From: an uncultured Trichococcus sp. | GTDB taxonomy: Bacteria > Bacillota > Bacilli > Lactobacillales > Aerococcaceae | Direction of reading: 5' to 3' | Assembly (NCBI RefSeq): GCF_963667775.1 | Contig: NZ_OY764015.1 | Coordinates: 2,407,001 to 2,471,000 of the forward strand | DNA: 64,000 nucleotides | In this document: in pieces, positions 37,230-45,924 of the stretch | How positions within the stretch are numbered: position 1 is the first letter of the stretch | Layout: each line of letters begins with the position of its first letter | Made by a program: the position numbers and the translations under genes | Notes under the pieces: model-generated | Databases searched by the model: none | The model's input: the letters and a program-made list of their open reading frames with translations, nothing else | Told to the model about the DNA's origin: nothing

Positions 37230-38072
37230 ATGACTACTACAATAAATGCTTTAGAAATGAAAGCGGTCGATATCAGACGTTCGTTACTGACGCTGGTCAA
37301 GGAAGGCGAGACCGGCCACACCGGATCAGACTTATCTTGTACCGATATCCTTGTCGCTCTCTACTATAAAATACTCAACATTGATCCAAAAAATCCGAAT
37401 CACCCTGACAGGGACCGTTATATTCAAAGTAAAGGTCATGCCGCAGAAGTTCTATGGGCAATCCTTGCCGATAAAGGCTTCTTTCCTGAAAGTGAACTGA
37501 GCACTTTTTCCAAATTCGGTTCGAGGCTAATCGGACATCCCAACAACAAAGTAGATGGCGTAGAAATGAATACGGGTTCCCTCGGGCATGGGCTATCTGT
37601 ATCGGTCGGAATCGCACTTGCCGCAAAAATGGACAAAAAGTCTTATCAAACCTATACATTGATGGGCGACGGAGAATTGGCTGAAGGTTCTGTTTGGGAA
37701 GGTACGATGGCGGCTGCGCATTATAAGTTGGACAATCTGACAGCCATCATTGACCGGAACGGCCTGCAGATCACAGGCAGATCGGAAGATGTGATGGGAA
37801 TGGAGTCATTGAGAGGTAAATTTGAAGCATTCGGTTGGCATGTGATCGATGTCAAAGACGGCAACAGTATGGCTGAACTTATTGAGGCGTTTGAAGCGCC
37901 GACCATGACAGGTAAGCCGAAACTGATTATCGCCCATACGACGAAAGGGAAAGGAATCTCCTTTGCCGAAAATCAGCCGCAATGGCATCATAAGGTCCCG
38001 AGCAATAGTGAATTTGCAAAGGCAATGGAAGAATTGGATGTACGGATGGAGGTTCTGGCCAATGAGCGTTGA
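37230..38072 (+). CDS. Transketolase-like N-terminal subunit
   Basis: 280 residues corresponding to the thiamine-diphosphate-binding half of transketolase. It has HTGSDLSCTDILVALYY, GHAAEVLWA, the SLGHGLSVSVGIALA segment, and the ThDP/metal motif MGDGELAEGSVWEG with DRNGLQI. The start lies 3 bases after the isomerase stop. The matching second half follows as a separate gene with an 11-base overlap. Split transketolases of this kind act on special sugar phosphates, e.g. apulose-4-phosphate transketolase (AptA/AptB), as well as in other pathways. Confidence 0.9.
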   Translation: MTTTINALEMKAVDIRRSLLTLVKEGETGHTGSDLSCTDILVALYYKILNIDPKNPNHPDRDRYIQSKGHAAEVLWAILADKGFFPESELSTFSKFGSRLIGHPNNKVDGVEMNTGSLGHGLSVSVGIALAAKMDKKSYQTYTLMGDGELAEGSVWEGTMAAAHYKLDNLTAIIDRNGLQITGRSEDVMGMESLRGKFEAFGWHVIDVKDGNSMAELIEAFEAPTMTGKPKLIIAHTTKGKGISFAENQPQWHHKVPSNSEFAKAMEELDVRMEVLANER

Positions 38073-39021
38073 AAAGACAAATTCTGTGGCAAATCGGCAG
38101 GTCGTTTGTGACGTCCTTGTCGAGTATGCAGAGCAGAACAAGGATTTGGTGGTATTGACGAGTGATTCCCGTGGATCGGCATCGTTGGCGAATTTTGCCG
38201 AAAAACTGCCTGAACAGCTGGTTGAAGTTGGGATTGCAGAGCAGAACATTGTCAGCATAGCTGCAGGACTGGCCCACAGCGGGAAGAGACCTTTCGTGGC
38301 ATCACCGGCTTGTTTCTTGAGCATGCGCAGCATAGAACAGATCAAAGTCGATGTCGCCTATTCCAATACCAACGTCAAACTTATCGGAATCAGCGGAGGA
38401 GTCAGTTACGGCGCGCTGGGGATGAGCCACCACTCTTTGCAGGACATTGCAGTGACACGGGCGATCCCGAATCTGCAGGTGTTGCTTCCAGCGGATCGGT
38501 TTGAAACGGAAAAGATGTTTCAGGCGTTGGCAACCAGTGATGAACCCGCCTATATCCGCATCGGCAGAAACCCGGTGGCAGACTGTTATGAATCTTCGGA
38601 TTATGAATTTGAAATCGGTAAGGCGGTAACATTGCGAAGCGGAAATGATATAACCATAGCGGCTACAGGAGAAACCGTCCGCATTGCGCTGGATGCGGCC
38701 GACCAATTAAGGCAAGACGGCATTGAAGCAAGCGTGTTGAACTATCATACGATAAAACCCTTTGATTCCGAAACGCTTCTGCAGGCCGTGGCCGAAACGG
38801 GGAAAATCATTTCGATCGAAGAACACAGCATCTACGGTGGGCTTGGAGGCGCAATTGCGGAAGTATTATCGGAAAAAACAGGGATATCCCACAAAATCAT
38901 GGGCCTTCCCGATGAACCAGCGATCACCGGCAATACGAAGGAGATTTTTGATTATTACGGACTGAATTCTCAAGGTATCAGAAAAATGGCTCTAGCGATG
39001 GTGAAGGAACATGTCAGATAA
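38062..39021 (+). CDS. Transketolase-like C-terminal subunit
   Basis: 319 residues from ATG 38062, inside the end of the N-subunit gene. The pyrimidine-binding half has LTSDSRGSA, PEQLVEVGIAEQNIVSIAAGLA (with the catalytic Glu), SGGVSYGALGMSHHSLQD and the C-terminal IISIEEHSIYGGLGGAIAE. With the preceding subunit it forms one complete transketolase. The end overlaps the kinase gene by 11 bases, so the three genes are translationally coupled. Confidence 0.9.
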   Translation: MSVEKTNSVANRQVVCDVLVEYAEQNKDLVVLTSDSRGSASLANFAEKLPEQLVEVGIAEQNIVSIAAGLAHSGKRPFVASPACFLSMRSIEQIKVDVAYSNTNVKLIGISGGVSYGALGMSHHSLQDIAVTRAIPNLQVLLPADRFETEKMFQALATSDEPAYIRIGRNPVADCYESSDYEFEIGKAVTLRSGNDITIAATGETVRIALDAADQLRQDGIEASVLNYHTIKPFDSETLLQAVAETGKIISIEEHSIYGGLGGAIAEVLSEKTGISHKIMGLPDEPAITGNTKEIFDYYGLNSQGIRKMALAMVKEHVR

Positions 39022-40456
39022 TCGTATCTATAAGTTGGTGTTCGATCAGAGTACATCCGGCACAAAATTGTTATTGGTTGGAATTGAAGGCAACGAAGCT
39101 GAAATTTTACGGCGGATGGATAGGAAGCACAAGCAGATTTACCCTCAGGATGGTTGGGTGGAGCACGATCCGGTGGAAATCGTCAAAAACATGAAGCAGT
39201 TGATTGCCGAAATGCTGGCTGAAACAGCTATCGATAAGTGCGATATCCAATCGATTTCGCTGACCAACCAACGGGAAACGATAGTGGCTTGGAACAAGCA
39301 GACTGGCCAACCAGTTTCGAATGCTTTGGTGTGGCAATGCAACCGCAGCAATGACATCTGCAAACAGCTGATTGAAGCAGGGAAAGAACCGGAGATCCAA
39401 CAAAAAACAGGTCTGAAAATCGATTCCTATTTTTCTGGTCCAAAGATTAGGTGGTTGTTTGAAAATTCGGATGAAATGCGTAACCTCGCTGTTTCCGGAG
39501 AGCTTGCAATCGGGACGATGGATTCATGGCTGATCTGGAATTTGACTGAGGGGGAAGTGTTTGCGACGGAACCCAGCAATGCCAGTCGTACGTTGCTGTA
39601 CAATATCTATGAAAATTCATGGGACACTGCTTTATGCGACATTTTCCTCGTCCCTCCGGATTCCTTAGCTGGAATCCGGGATTCAAATGATTCGTTCGGC
39701 CATTATGAAGGCATTCCCATTCAGGGAGTCATGGCGGATTCACAAGCAGCCCTGTATGGGCAAAATTGTTTTGGTTTCGGGGACATAAAAGTGACGATGG
39801 GAACCGGCTGTTCCGTGATGATGCAGATAGGAGAGCGCTCCGATCTGATAAGCGACAATATATTGAAGACCATTGCGTTTACCGACAATGGAGCGACGGA
39901 TTTCGCTTTGGAAGGAATCATCCGTTCCTGCGGAGATACCCTCACTTGGTTATCGAGTGAGCTGGCGCTATTTGGCACGATCGAAGAAGGGATCGAATCG
40001 GCGTTCTCGGTGGATGATAATGAAGGGGTCTACTTAGTTCCCGCCCAACTTGGCTTGGCGGCGCCCTTTTGGGATTCCGACATCAGGGCCGCTTTTCTCG
40101 GTATGAACAGACGAACAGGGAAACCGCACTTGATAAGAGCTGGATTTGAAAGTATTTTGTTTCAGATAAGGGCGGTGATCGACGAAATCAAACAGGTCAC
40201 TCGGATGGAAATCCCGCGTGTCAAAGTAGATGGGGGGGTCACCAAAAATAATAGATTGATGCAAATGTTGGCGGATGTTTTGGGCATCACCATCGAGGTC
40301 AGTTGTGTCGAGGAACTGTCGGCGCTCGGTGTGTTGATGCTTACATCCGGCTTTGAAATGCAAAAAGAAGGAAGGATTTTTAATCCCCAAAGCAATAAGT
40401 TGGAACCGCATTATCAGCAATGGCTAGAATACATTAATAAAGTGAGGGATAAATAA
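39011..40456 (+). CDS. FGGY-family carbohydrate kinase
   Basis: 481 residues. The N-terminal phosphate-binding loop VFDQSTSGTKLLLV, SLTNQRETIVAWNKQTGQPV, the middle region GVMADSQAALYGQ, and the adenosine loop VDGGVTKNNRLMQMLADVL are FGGY signatures. Its NQRET segment resembles glycerol kinase and related polyol/ketose kinases. Set between an isomerase and a transketolase, it should phosphorylate a ketose. In the apiose hypothesis it would make apulose 4-phosphate. The stop codon overlaps the IIC start by one base (TAATG). Confidence 0.87.
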   Translation: MSDNRIYKLVFDQSTSGTKLLLVGIEGNEAEILRRMDRKHKQIYPQDGWVEHDPVEIVKNMKQLIAEMLAETAIDKCDIQSISLTNQRETIVAWNKQTGQPVSNALVWQCNRSNDICKQLIEAGKEPEIQQKTGLKIDSYFSGPKIRWLFENSDEMRNLAVSGELAIGTMDSWLIWNLTEGEVFATEPSNASRTLLYNIYENSWDTALCDIFLVPPDSLAGIRDSNDSFGHYEGIPIQGVMADSQAALYGQNCFGFGDIKVTMGTGCSVMMQIGERSDLISDNILKTIAFTDNGATDFALEGIIRSCGDTLTWLSSELALFGTIEEGIESAFSVDDNEGVYLVPAQLGLAAPFWDSDIRAAFLGMNRRTGKPHLIRAGFESILFQIRAVIDEIKQVTRMEIPRVKVDGGVTKNNRLMQMLADVLGITIEVSCVEELSALGVLMLTSGFEMQKEGRIFNPQSNKLEPHYQQWLEYINKVRDK

Positions 40457-41757
40457 TGAGTAAATTTGAGACATACAGTGATAAGGCACTTCAAGTGGCA
40501 GCAAAGATCCAAAGCAACAACTATTTAAGAGCGATTTCGAACGGTTTGATGGCAACATTACCGATAAATATCGTGGGCTCCATTGCCCTGTTATTGGCAG
40601 TTCTTCCTGTTGGGGTTTGGCAAAATTTCATCGGCGGAATCGGACTGGTTCCGACCCTTTTTACTGCCTATTCTTTAACAGTGGGTGTGATTTCTCTTTA
40701 TGCATCATTTTTGATCGGGTATCAGTTGGCCGATAATTTGGGCCAGAAGCCGATTCCGGCGGGTATCGTTTCCCTGTTCTCATTCCTCATTCTGACGCCG
40801 ATGATTACCTTGGATGATGTTACGACTCTGAATAACAGTAAACTCGGCGCGGCAGGTCTGTTTACTGCCATGATCAGTGCTTTGATCTTCTCCAGAATTT
40901 ACTGCTTCTTTATGGAGAAGAAAATCGGCATCAAGATGCCTGAAAGTGTTCCGCAGTTTGTCAGTGATGTATTCTCCGGGTTGATTCCGGTCCTTATCGC
41001 AGCTACAGTTGCCATTCTTTTGAGTTTCTTGTTCGGAAAAACACCTTATGGCTCATTTTCTGATTTCGTGTATTCAATCATTGCCACACCACTCCAAAGC
41101 CTCTCCTCGAATGTCGGTTCCATGTTGCTGATTGTGCTTGTACAAATGTCTCTTTGGTTCTTCGGGATCCACGGCTCCAATGTTGTGGCTAGCTTCATTG
41201 CAGCGTTGTACTTGCCGATGGACGTGGCAAATATGGATGCGTTAAAGGCCGGTGCTACGAATGCGGAACTCCCGAATATTTTAGGATCGAGCTTTTATAA
41301 TATCTTTGCTGGTATCGGTGGCGCAGGTGGTACGCTATCATTAATCATTGTCATCCTGCTTTTCTCGAAAGCCAAGCAGGCAAAGGCTGTCGCTAATTTG
41401 AGCGCAGTGCCGGGTCTGTTCACCATCAATGAACCGATGATTTTCGGCTTGCCATTGGTTTTGAACCCAATAATGGCCATCCCTTTTATCCTCACACCTT
41501 TAGTACAAGTTCTTATTGCTTACCTAGGCATCAGTTCAGGCCTGTTCCCTCGATTGAGTGGTGTTCAAGTACCTTTCGGCATGCCAATCGGTATCAACGG
41601 TTTTCTGGCTGGAGGCTGGAAAATAACCTTATTGCAAATGATCTGTGTATTGGTTGGATGCTTGGTCTACTATCCGTTCGTGAAATTGTTGGACAAAAAA
41701 TTGTCGGAGGAAGCGGAAGAAGCATTGCAATTCAATGAACAGCCGGCAGTTGATTAA
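40456..41757 (+). CDS. PTS cellobiose-family EIIC permease without its own IIA/IIB
   Basis: 433 residues, about ten membrane segments. It resembles the IIC at 14.9 kb, with NYLRAISNGLMATLPINIVG, TINEPMIFGLPLVLNP and GINGFLAGGWK. It imports and phosphorylates a disaccharide or glycoside. No IIA or IIB gene is in this operon, so it must borrow phosphoryl carriers; the IIA/IIB of the sigma-54 operon in this window are candidates. Its presence suggests the locus takes up a glycoside rather than the free sugar. Confidence 0.9.
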   Translation: MSKFETYSDKALQVAAKIQSNNYLRAISNGLMATLPINIVGSIALLLAVLPVGVWQNFIGGIGLVPTLFTAYSLTVGVISLYASFLIGYQLADNLGQKPIPAGIVSLFSFLILTPMITLDDVTTLNNSKLGAAGLFTAMISALIFSRIYCFFMEKKIGIKMPESVPQFVSDVFSGLIPVLIAATVAILLSFLFGKTPYGSFSDFVYSIIATPLQSLSSNVGSMLLIVLVQMSLWFFGIHGSNVVASFIAALYLPMDVANMDALKAGATNAELPNILGSSFYNIFAGIGGAGGTLSLIIVILLFSKAKQAKAVANLSAVPGLFTINEPMIFGLPLVLNPIMAIPFILTPLVQVLIAYLGISSGLFPRLSGVQVPFGMPIGINGFLAGGWKITLLQMICVLVGCLVYYPFVKLLDKKLSEEAEEALQFNEQPAVD

Positions 41758-41858
41758 AAAGAGCGGTAGTGTATAAATGCAAATTCGATGCGGACTAGGG
41801 CCAGTTCAAACGCCTTTTTCCGCATTTTCTTGATATAGACAGGAAGAGGTCAGGTATA

Positions 41859-42710
41859 ATGAAATATTTTACCAGAAATATAGGCATGCATAATGGAACA
41901 GCTACTTTTTATTTACATGAACCTACTGCGGAGATTGATATAGACAGAAAGTATCCGGTAATGGTCGTCGTCCCGGGAGGCGCGTACATGTGGACCTCGG
42001 ACCGGGAGAGCGAGCCTGTTGCCTTGGAGTTTTTCGCTAAGGATTACCATGTCATGGTAGTGAATTATAGCACGGAGGGGTTGGCTGCTTATCAGGACAA
42101 AACTTTTTTGCCAGCGGATCCGACATCGAAATTCCCGACACCTTTAGTCGAATTGGCCGAAGCTATTGCAGTCCTGCGGGAGAACGCTGAGGAATGGGCA
42201 GTGGCTAGCGATCAAATCAGCGTATTGGGCTTTTCTGCAGGCGGCAATCTCGCGGGCTTGTTGGCTGTCTATTGGCAGGAGTCATGGTTGGAGGAGTTGG
42301 TGAATAAGGACAAGCATCTATACAGACCGAATCGGGTCATCCTTGCCTATGCACCCTTGGATTTCGTAGGGATCCATTTTGAGGAATCAAGCGCAATTAA
42401 TTTGGCTTTGATGGGAACGATGACGCCTGGGACAGAAGAAAGGAAGAAAGTCTCGCCGATTTACCATGTCTCCAAAAATACGCCGCCAGTGTTTTTGTGG
42501 CATACAACAGAAGATCCATTGGTGAGCGTCGAAAATTCATTGAAAATGGCTATTGCACTTCAAGAAAAAAATATTCCTTACGAGCTGCATATCTATCAAA
42601 AAGGAATCCACGGTGTGGCACTGGGCGACAGCCGCACCAGCAGAAAGCCGAATCAATCAAATAAACAGGCAGCGTCATGGGTAGAACTGGTAATGGGTTG
42701 GCTAGGCTAG
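41859..42710 (+). CDS. Intracellular alpha/beta-hydrolase esterase
   Basis: 283 residues, no signal peptide. The fold markers are MVVVPGGAYMW (oxyanion region), GFSAGGNLAGL (nucleophile Ser), the late Asp in WHTTEDPLV and the His in KGIHGVALG. It belongs to the BD-FAE/acetyl-xylan-esterase-like group. It lies 101 bases after the IIC gene, with GGAAGAGG before ATG 41859. It probably removes acetyl or other acyl groups from the imported glycoside. Substrate not determinable from sequence. Confidence 0.82.
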   Translation: MKYFTRNIGMHNGTATFYLHEPTAEIDIDRKYPVMVVVPGGAYMWTSDRESEPVALEFFAKDYHVMVVNYSTEGLAAYQDKTFLPADPTSKFPTPLVELAEAIAVLRENAEEWAVASDQISVLGFSAGGNLAGLLAVYWQESWLEELVNKDKHLYRPNRVILAYAPLDFVGIHFEESSAINLALMGTMTPGTEERKKVSPIYHVSKNTPPVFLWHTTEDPLVSVENSLKMAIALQEKNIPYELHIYQKGIHGVALGDSRTSRKPNQSNKQAASWVELVMGWLG

Positions 42711-42749
42711 CTTGTAGCAAGTGACTCCAATAAAGTATGTGATATCAAC

Positions 42750-42798
42750 AAAATACAGCCTCAAAGTAGATCAATGTCTGCTTTGAGGCTGTATTTTA
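42750..42798. terminator. Bidirectional terminator between esterase and FAH-family gene
   Basis: AAATACAGCCTCAAAG pairs with CTTTGAGGCTGTATTT. It overlaps the stop codon of the minus-strand gene by 3 bases. Confidence 0.88.
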
Positions 42799-43677
42799 GC
42801 GTGTAAAAGTATTCACCAATGTCCCGATGCCTTCGATGGTGGATTCGATGACATCGCCCGGTTTCAGCCAGACTTGTTCGTCTTCCGGGTAACCGAGGAT
42901 GACCCCATCCGGCGTGCCAGTGAAGATGATGTCGCCGGGTTCCAAGGCAAAGTGTTGGGAAATGTAGGAAACGATCGTCGCGATGCCGAAAATGAGGTGC
43001 TTCGTGTTGCTGTTCTGTCGGACCTCGCCGTTCAGTTTAAGGGAAATGGCCAGATTGGTCGGATCGAGTTCATCAGCAGTCACATAGACCGGCCCGAGCG
43101 GCGCGAATTTGTCAGGTGATTTCCCCAGCAACCATTGCGGAGAGCCTTTTTGCCAGTCACGTGCGGTTACGTCGTTGCCGATTGTGTAGCCCGCGACATG
43201 CTCAAGTGCTTCTTCCGGAGAGATGCAATAAGCTTTTTTGCCGATGACTGCCACCAGTTCGACTTCGTAATCGACCTTTTTGGTGCCGGCCGGAATCGGG
43301 ATGCCTTCTTTGTGGGCAGCCAGAGCGCTCGTGAACTTGCTGAAGACAAGCGGTTTTTTCGGGGCCTCACTTTTTGTTTCCGCAACATGGGCGGCATAGT
43401 TCTTGCCGATGCAGAGGATTTTGCCCGGACGGGAAAGGACGGGCAGGAATGTGACCTCATCCAAGGAAACATAGTAGACGGGATCCGTCAGCGTGTCCGC
43501 TTGGGCCAGAATAGCATCCAGTTGGCCGGCCTGTACCGGGTCCTTCAATACGTCATCTATATAGGAAGGAACAGGCAAGGATAAAGCTGCAGCCGCTTTT
43601 GCCGCGTTCAGGAAACCGCGCTCCGTTTTGATGCCGATGCGGCTCTGCCCAGCTTCTGAGAAATGAATCAATTGCAT
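42796..43677 (-). CDS. Fumarylacetoacetate hydrolase-family protein
   Basis: 293 residues. A short N-terminal domain is followed by the FAH catalytic domain (about 85-290), with ILCIGKNYAAH, PLVFSKFTSALA, DYEVELVAVIGK (metal-binding Glu), TIGNDVTARDWQ and GDIIFTGTPDGV. Members hydrolyse or decarboxylate acylpyruvates and related keto-acids, for example oxaloacetate decarboxylase or acylpyruvase. Neighbours do not specify a pathway. RBS AAGGAGG; the gene is monocistronic. Confidence 0.88.
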   Translation of the reverse strand: MQLIHFSEAGQSRIGIKTERGFLNAAKAAAALSLPVPSYIDDVLKDPVQAGQLDAILAQADTLTDPVYYVSLDEVTFLPVLSRPGKILCIGKNYAAHVAETKSEAPKKPLVFSKFTSALAAHKEGIPIPAGTKKVDYEVELVAVIGKKAYCISPEEALEHVAGYTIGNDVTARDWQKGSPQWLLGKSPDKFAPLGPVYVTADELDPTNLAISLKLNGEVRQNSNTKHLIFGIATIVSYISQHFALEPGDIIFTGTPDGVILGYPEDEQVWLKPGDVIESTIEGIGTLVNTFTR

Positions 43678-43710
43678 TGGAAAACCTCCTTGAGATTAGA
43701 TTAGAATTTG

Positions 43711-43739
43711 CTTATATCCAGTGTAGCAATTATTCCCAA
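43711..43739 (-). promoter_or_regulatory. Promoter of the FAH-family gene
   Basis: On the minus strand, TTGGGA (43739-43734), 17-bp spacer, TATAAG (43716-43711). Confidence 0.5.
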
Positions 43740-43920
43740 AAAGCGATAGATTTTATGCAGATTCTGCAACAATTTTCGTATTTCGGCAAAGAACACAAAA
43801 AAAATTCCAGTGGATAGCGGTTACTGTTTTCCGTTTTCCAAAAAAACAGTAGTCATTCCCTTTAGATGTGATAGAATAGGAAACATAAAATTTTAATTGG
43901 ATTTTCATGTTGGTGTAAAA

Positions 43921-43929
43921 TGGTATAAT
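43921..43929 (+). promoter_or_regulatory. Extended -10 of the ACT/UPF0210 operon
   Basis: TGGTATAAT, an exact TATAAT with an upstream TG. No good -35 hexamer at standard spacing. It lies 40 bases before the ACT-protein start. Confidence 0.65.
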
Positions 43930-43968
43930 GGACTCGACAAAAAACTAAAGAAGCAGGGGCGAAAAAAG

Positions 43969-44238
43969 ATGAGAGCAATCATGACCGTAACAGGTAAGGA
44001 CCACACTGGAATCGTAGCAAGCGTATCGGTGGAATTGGCGCGTCTGGGCGTAAATATCCTGGATATTTCACAGACCATCATGGACGAATACTTCACCATG
44101 ATTTTGATGGTCGAACTGAATGAAGCGAATAATTCAGTCAAAGAAGTCAAAGAAGCGATGAAAAAAGTAGAAGAAGAACAGGGCTTGGTCATCCGTTTAC
44201 AGGCAGAAGACACATTCCATGCAATGCATCGGATCTAG
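43969..44238 (+). CDS. ACT-domain protein (UPF0237)
   Basis: 89 residues from ATG 43969 (GCAGGGG upstream). A single ACT domain: MRAIMTVTGKDHTGIVASVS, then VNILDISQTIMDEYFTMILMVEL. ACT domains bind amino acids or similar ligands. This family is nearly always next to the UPF0210 gene, as here (13-base gap), and a regulatory or ligand-sensing partnership is likely. Molecular function is not established to my knowledge. Confidence 0.92.
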   Translation: MRAIMTVTGKDHTGIVASVSVELARLGVNILDISQTIMDEYFTMILMVELNEANNSVKEVKEAMKKVEEEQGLVIRLQAEDTFHAMHRI

Positions 44239-44251
44239 GGGGGATATTTGA

Positions 44252-45610
44252 ATGTTAAGAACAGACAATATTTTGGATACCATCCGCATGTTCGAAGAGG
44301 ACAATCTGGATATCCGCACGATCACCATGGGGATTTCTTTATTGGACTGCATCGACAGCGATGGCGAAAAAGCTCGTGAAAGAATATACAAAAAAATCAC
44401 CACCAAAGCAAAAAATCTGGTCAGCGTAGCGCAGGAAATCGAAGATACGTACGGCGTTCCGATCACGAACAAACGCATTTCGGTCACGCCGATCGCCTTG
44501 ATCGCCGGCGCCAGCGATGACACGGACTATGTGGCCTACGCAAAAACCTTGGATGCAGCAGCGAAGGAAGTCGGCGTTGACTTCATCGGCGGCTTCTCGG
44601 CCTTGGTCGAAAAAGGCTACAACAAAGGCGACAAGATCCTGATCGACTCGATTCCGGAAGCTTTGGCAGTGACGGACAAGGTCTGCAGCAGCGTGAACAT
44701 CGGCTCCACTAAAGCGGGAATCAACATGGACGCTGTCAAGTTGATGGGCGAAATCGTCCTTGCAACGGCGGAAAAAACAGCTGACAGAAACGGCTTCGGC
44801 TGTGCAAAATTGGTTGTTTTCGCTAACTCTGTAAGTGATAATCCGTTCATGGCGGGTGCTTATCATGGTGTTGAGGAAGCGGATTGCGAAATCCACGTCG
44901 GCATTTCCGGACCGGGCGTTGTGAAGCGCGCTTTGGAGAAAGTCAAAGGCGAACCAATGGATATCGTTGCCGACACAATCAAAAAATCGGCTTTCCAGAT
45001 TACCCGGATGGGGCAATTGGTCGGAAACATCGCATCGCAAAAATTGGGCGTGCCATTCGGTATCGTCGATTTGGCTTTGGCCCCGACTCCTGCAGTCGGC
45101 GACTCGGTAGGGGAAATCCTTGAAGAGTTCGGCTTGGGAGTAGTCGGTACCCACGGAACGGTCGCGGCTTTGGCAGTGTTGAATGACGCAGTCAAAAAAG
45201 GCGGCGTAATGGCTTGCAGTCACGTCGGTGGCTTGTCCGGCTCGTTCATCCCTGTATCTGAGGATCACCGCATGATCGAAGCGGCTGCCGCCAACCAAAT
45301 TTCATTGGATATGTTGTTGGCGATGACGGCCATCTGCTCGGTCGGGTTGGATATGATCGCGATCCCTGGCAATACGCCAGCGACAACGATTGCAGCGATG
45401 ATTGCGGATGAAGCGGCCATCGGAGTCCAAAACAACAAAACGACAGCTGTCCGGGTGATTCCGGCAATCGGCTGCGGTGTGGGCGATTTCGTTGAATTCG
45501 GCGGCTTGCTTGGACGTGCTCCGGTACAACCTGTCCATGAAGCGAGTTCGGCTGACTTCATCAACCGTGGCGGACGCAGCCCAGCACCGATCCACTCATT
45601 CAAAAACTAA
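44252..45610 (+). CDS. UPF0210/DUF711 family protein
   Basis: 452 residues, full length. [46 protein letters not shown], the Cys-containing [18 protein letters not shown] and [26 protein letters not shown] mark the family, which has a remote similarity to pyruvate formate-lyase-type folds but lacks the glycyl-radical loop. No reaction is established. It forms an operon with the ACT protein and ends at a strong terminator. Confidence 0.92.
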   Translation: MLRTDNILDTIRMFEEDNLDIRTITMGISLLDCIDSDGEKARERIYKKITTKAKNLVSVAQEIEDTYGVPITNKRISVTPIALIAGASDDTDYVAYAKTLDAAAKEVGVDFIGGFSALVEKGYNKGDKILIDSIPEALAVTDKVCSSVNIGSTKAGINMDAVKLMGEIVLATAEKTADRNGFGCAKLVVFANSVSDNPFMAGAYHGVEEADCEIHVGISGPGVVKRALEKVKGEPMDIVADTIKKSAFQITRMGQLVGNIASQKLGVPFGIVDLALAPTPAVGDSVGEILEEFGLGVVGTHGTVAALAVLNDAVKKGGVMACSHVGGLSGSFIPVSEDHRMIEAAAANQISLDMLLAMTAICSVGLDMIAIPGNTPATTIAAMIADEAAIGVQNNKTTAVRVIPAIGCGVGDFVEFGGLLGRAPVQPVHEASSADFINRGGRSPAPIHSFKN

Positions 45611-45618
45611 TTTCAGTC

Positions 45619-45661
45619 AAAAAAATGGAGCTGTCCCGTTGCGGGCCAGCTCCATTTTTTT
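45619..45661. terminator. Terminator after the UPF0210 gene
   Basis: AAAAATGGAGCTG pairs with CAGCTCCATTTTT around TCCCGTTGCGGGC; it is followed by T residues. Confidence 0.9.
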
Positions 45662-45686
45662 GAGTGCGACCGGGCAATTTGAGCGT

Positions 45687-45825
45687 GAACTCCGGTTAGC
45701 GGAGGCTTCACCGGAGTTCGGCCAACATTTAGTCTGCGTCCTCTTGCGAGCAAGGCTTTGCAGGAGGACATAGTGGTGGTTGTTTCTCTTCTCCGGGGAG
45801 CGGCACCTTGGCCGGAGCTGGGTGT
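45687..45825. repeat. Three hairpins with 51-53 bp steps, each a different sequence
   Basis: Hairpin 1 (45687-45719) has GAACTCCGG/CCGGAGTTC. Hairpin 2 (45738-45769) has GTCCTC-TGC/GCA-GGAGGAC. Hairpin 3 (from 45791) has CTCCGG/CCGGAG. The starts step by 51 and 53 bases. The stems are mutually unrelated or only loosely related, so structure and spacing, not sequence, are preserved. It lies between convergent genes. Confidence 0.7.
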
Positions 45826-45885
45826 TCGATTCCGGCACACTCCTTTGGCGGCAGCCAGGAACGGATACTGTCCAGACATAAAAAA

Positions 45886-45920
45886 ACGAAGAAGGGCTGC
45901 CTAATGAGCAGCCCTTCATT
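45886..45920 (-). terminator. Terminator of the amino-acid permease gene
   Basis: GAAGGGCTGC and GCAGCCCTTC pair around CTAATGA, with a T-run (read on the minus strand) 8 bases downstream. Confidence 0.85.
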
Positions 45921-45924
45921 AATG

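Noticed and set aside
38062..39021. Frameshifted single transketolase gene
   Set aside because: The second half has its own ATG in an overlap, both halves are complete domains, and two-gene transketolases are well known.
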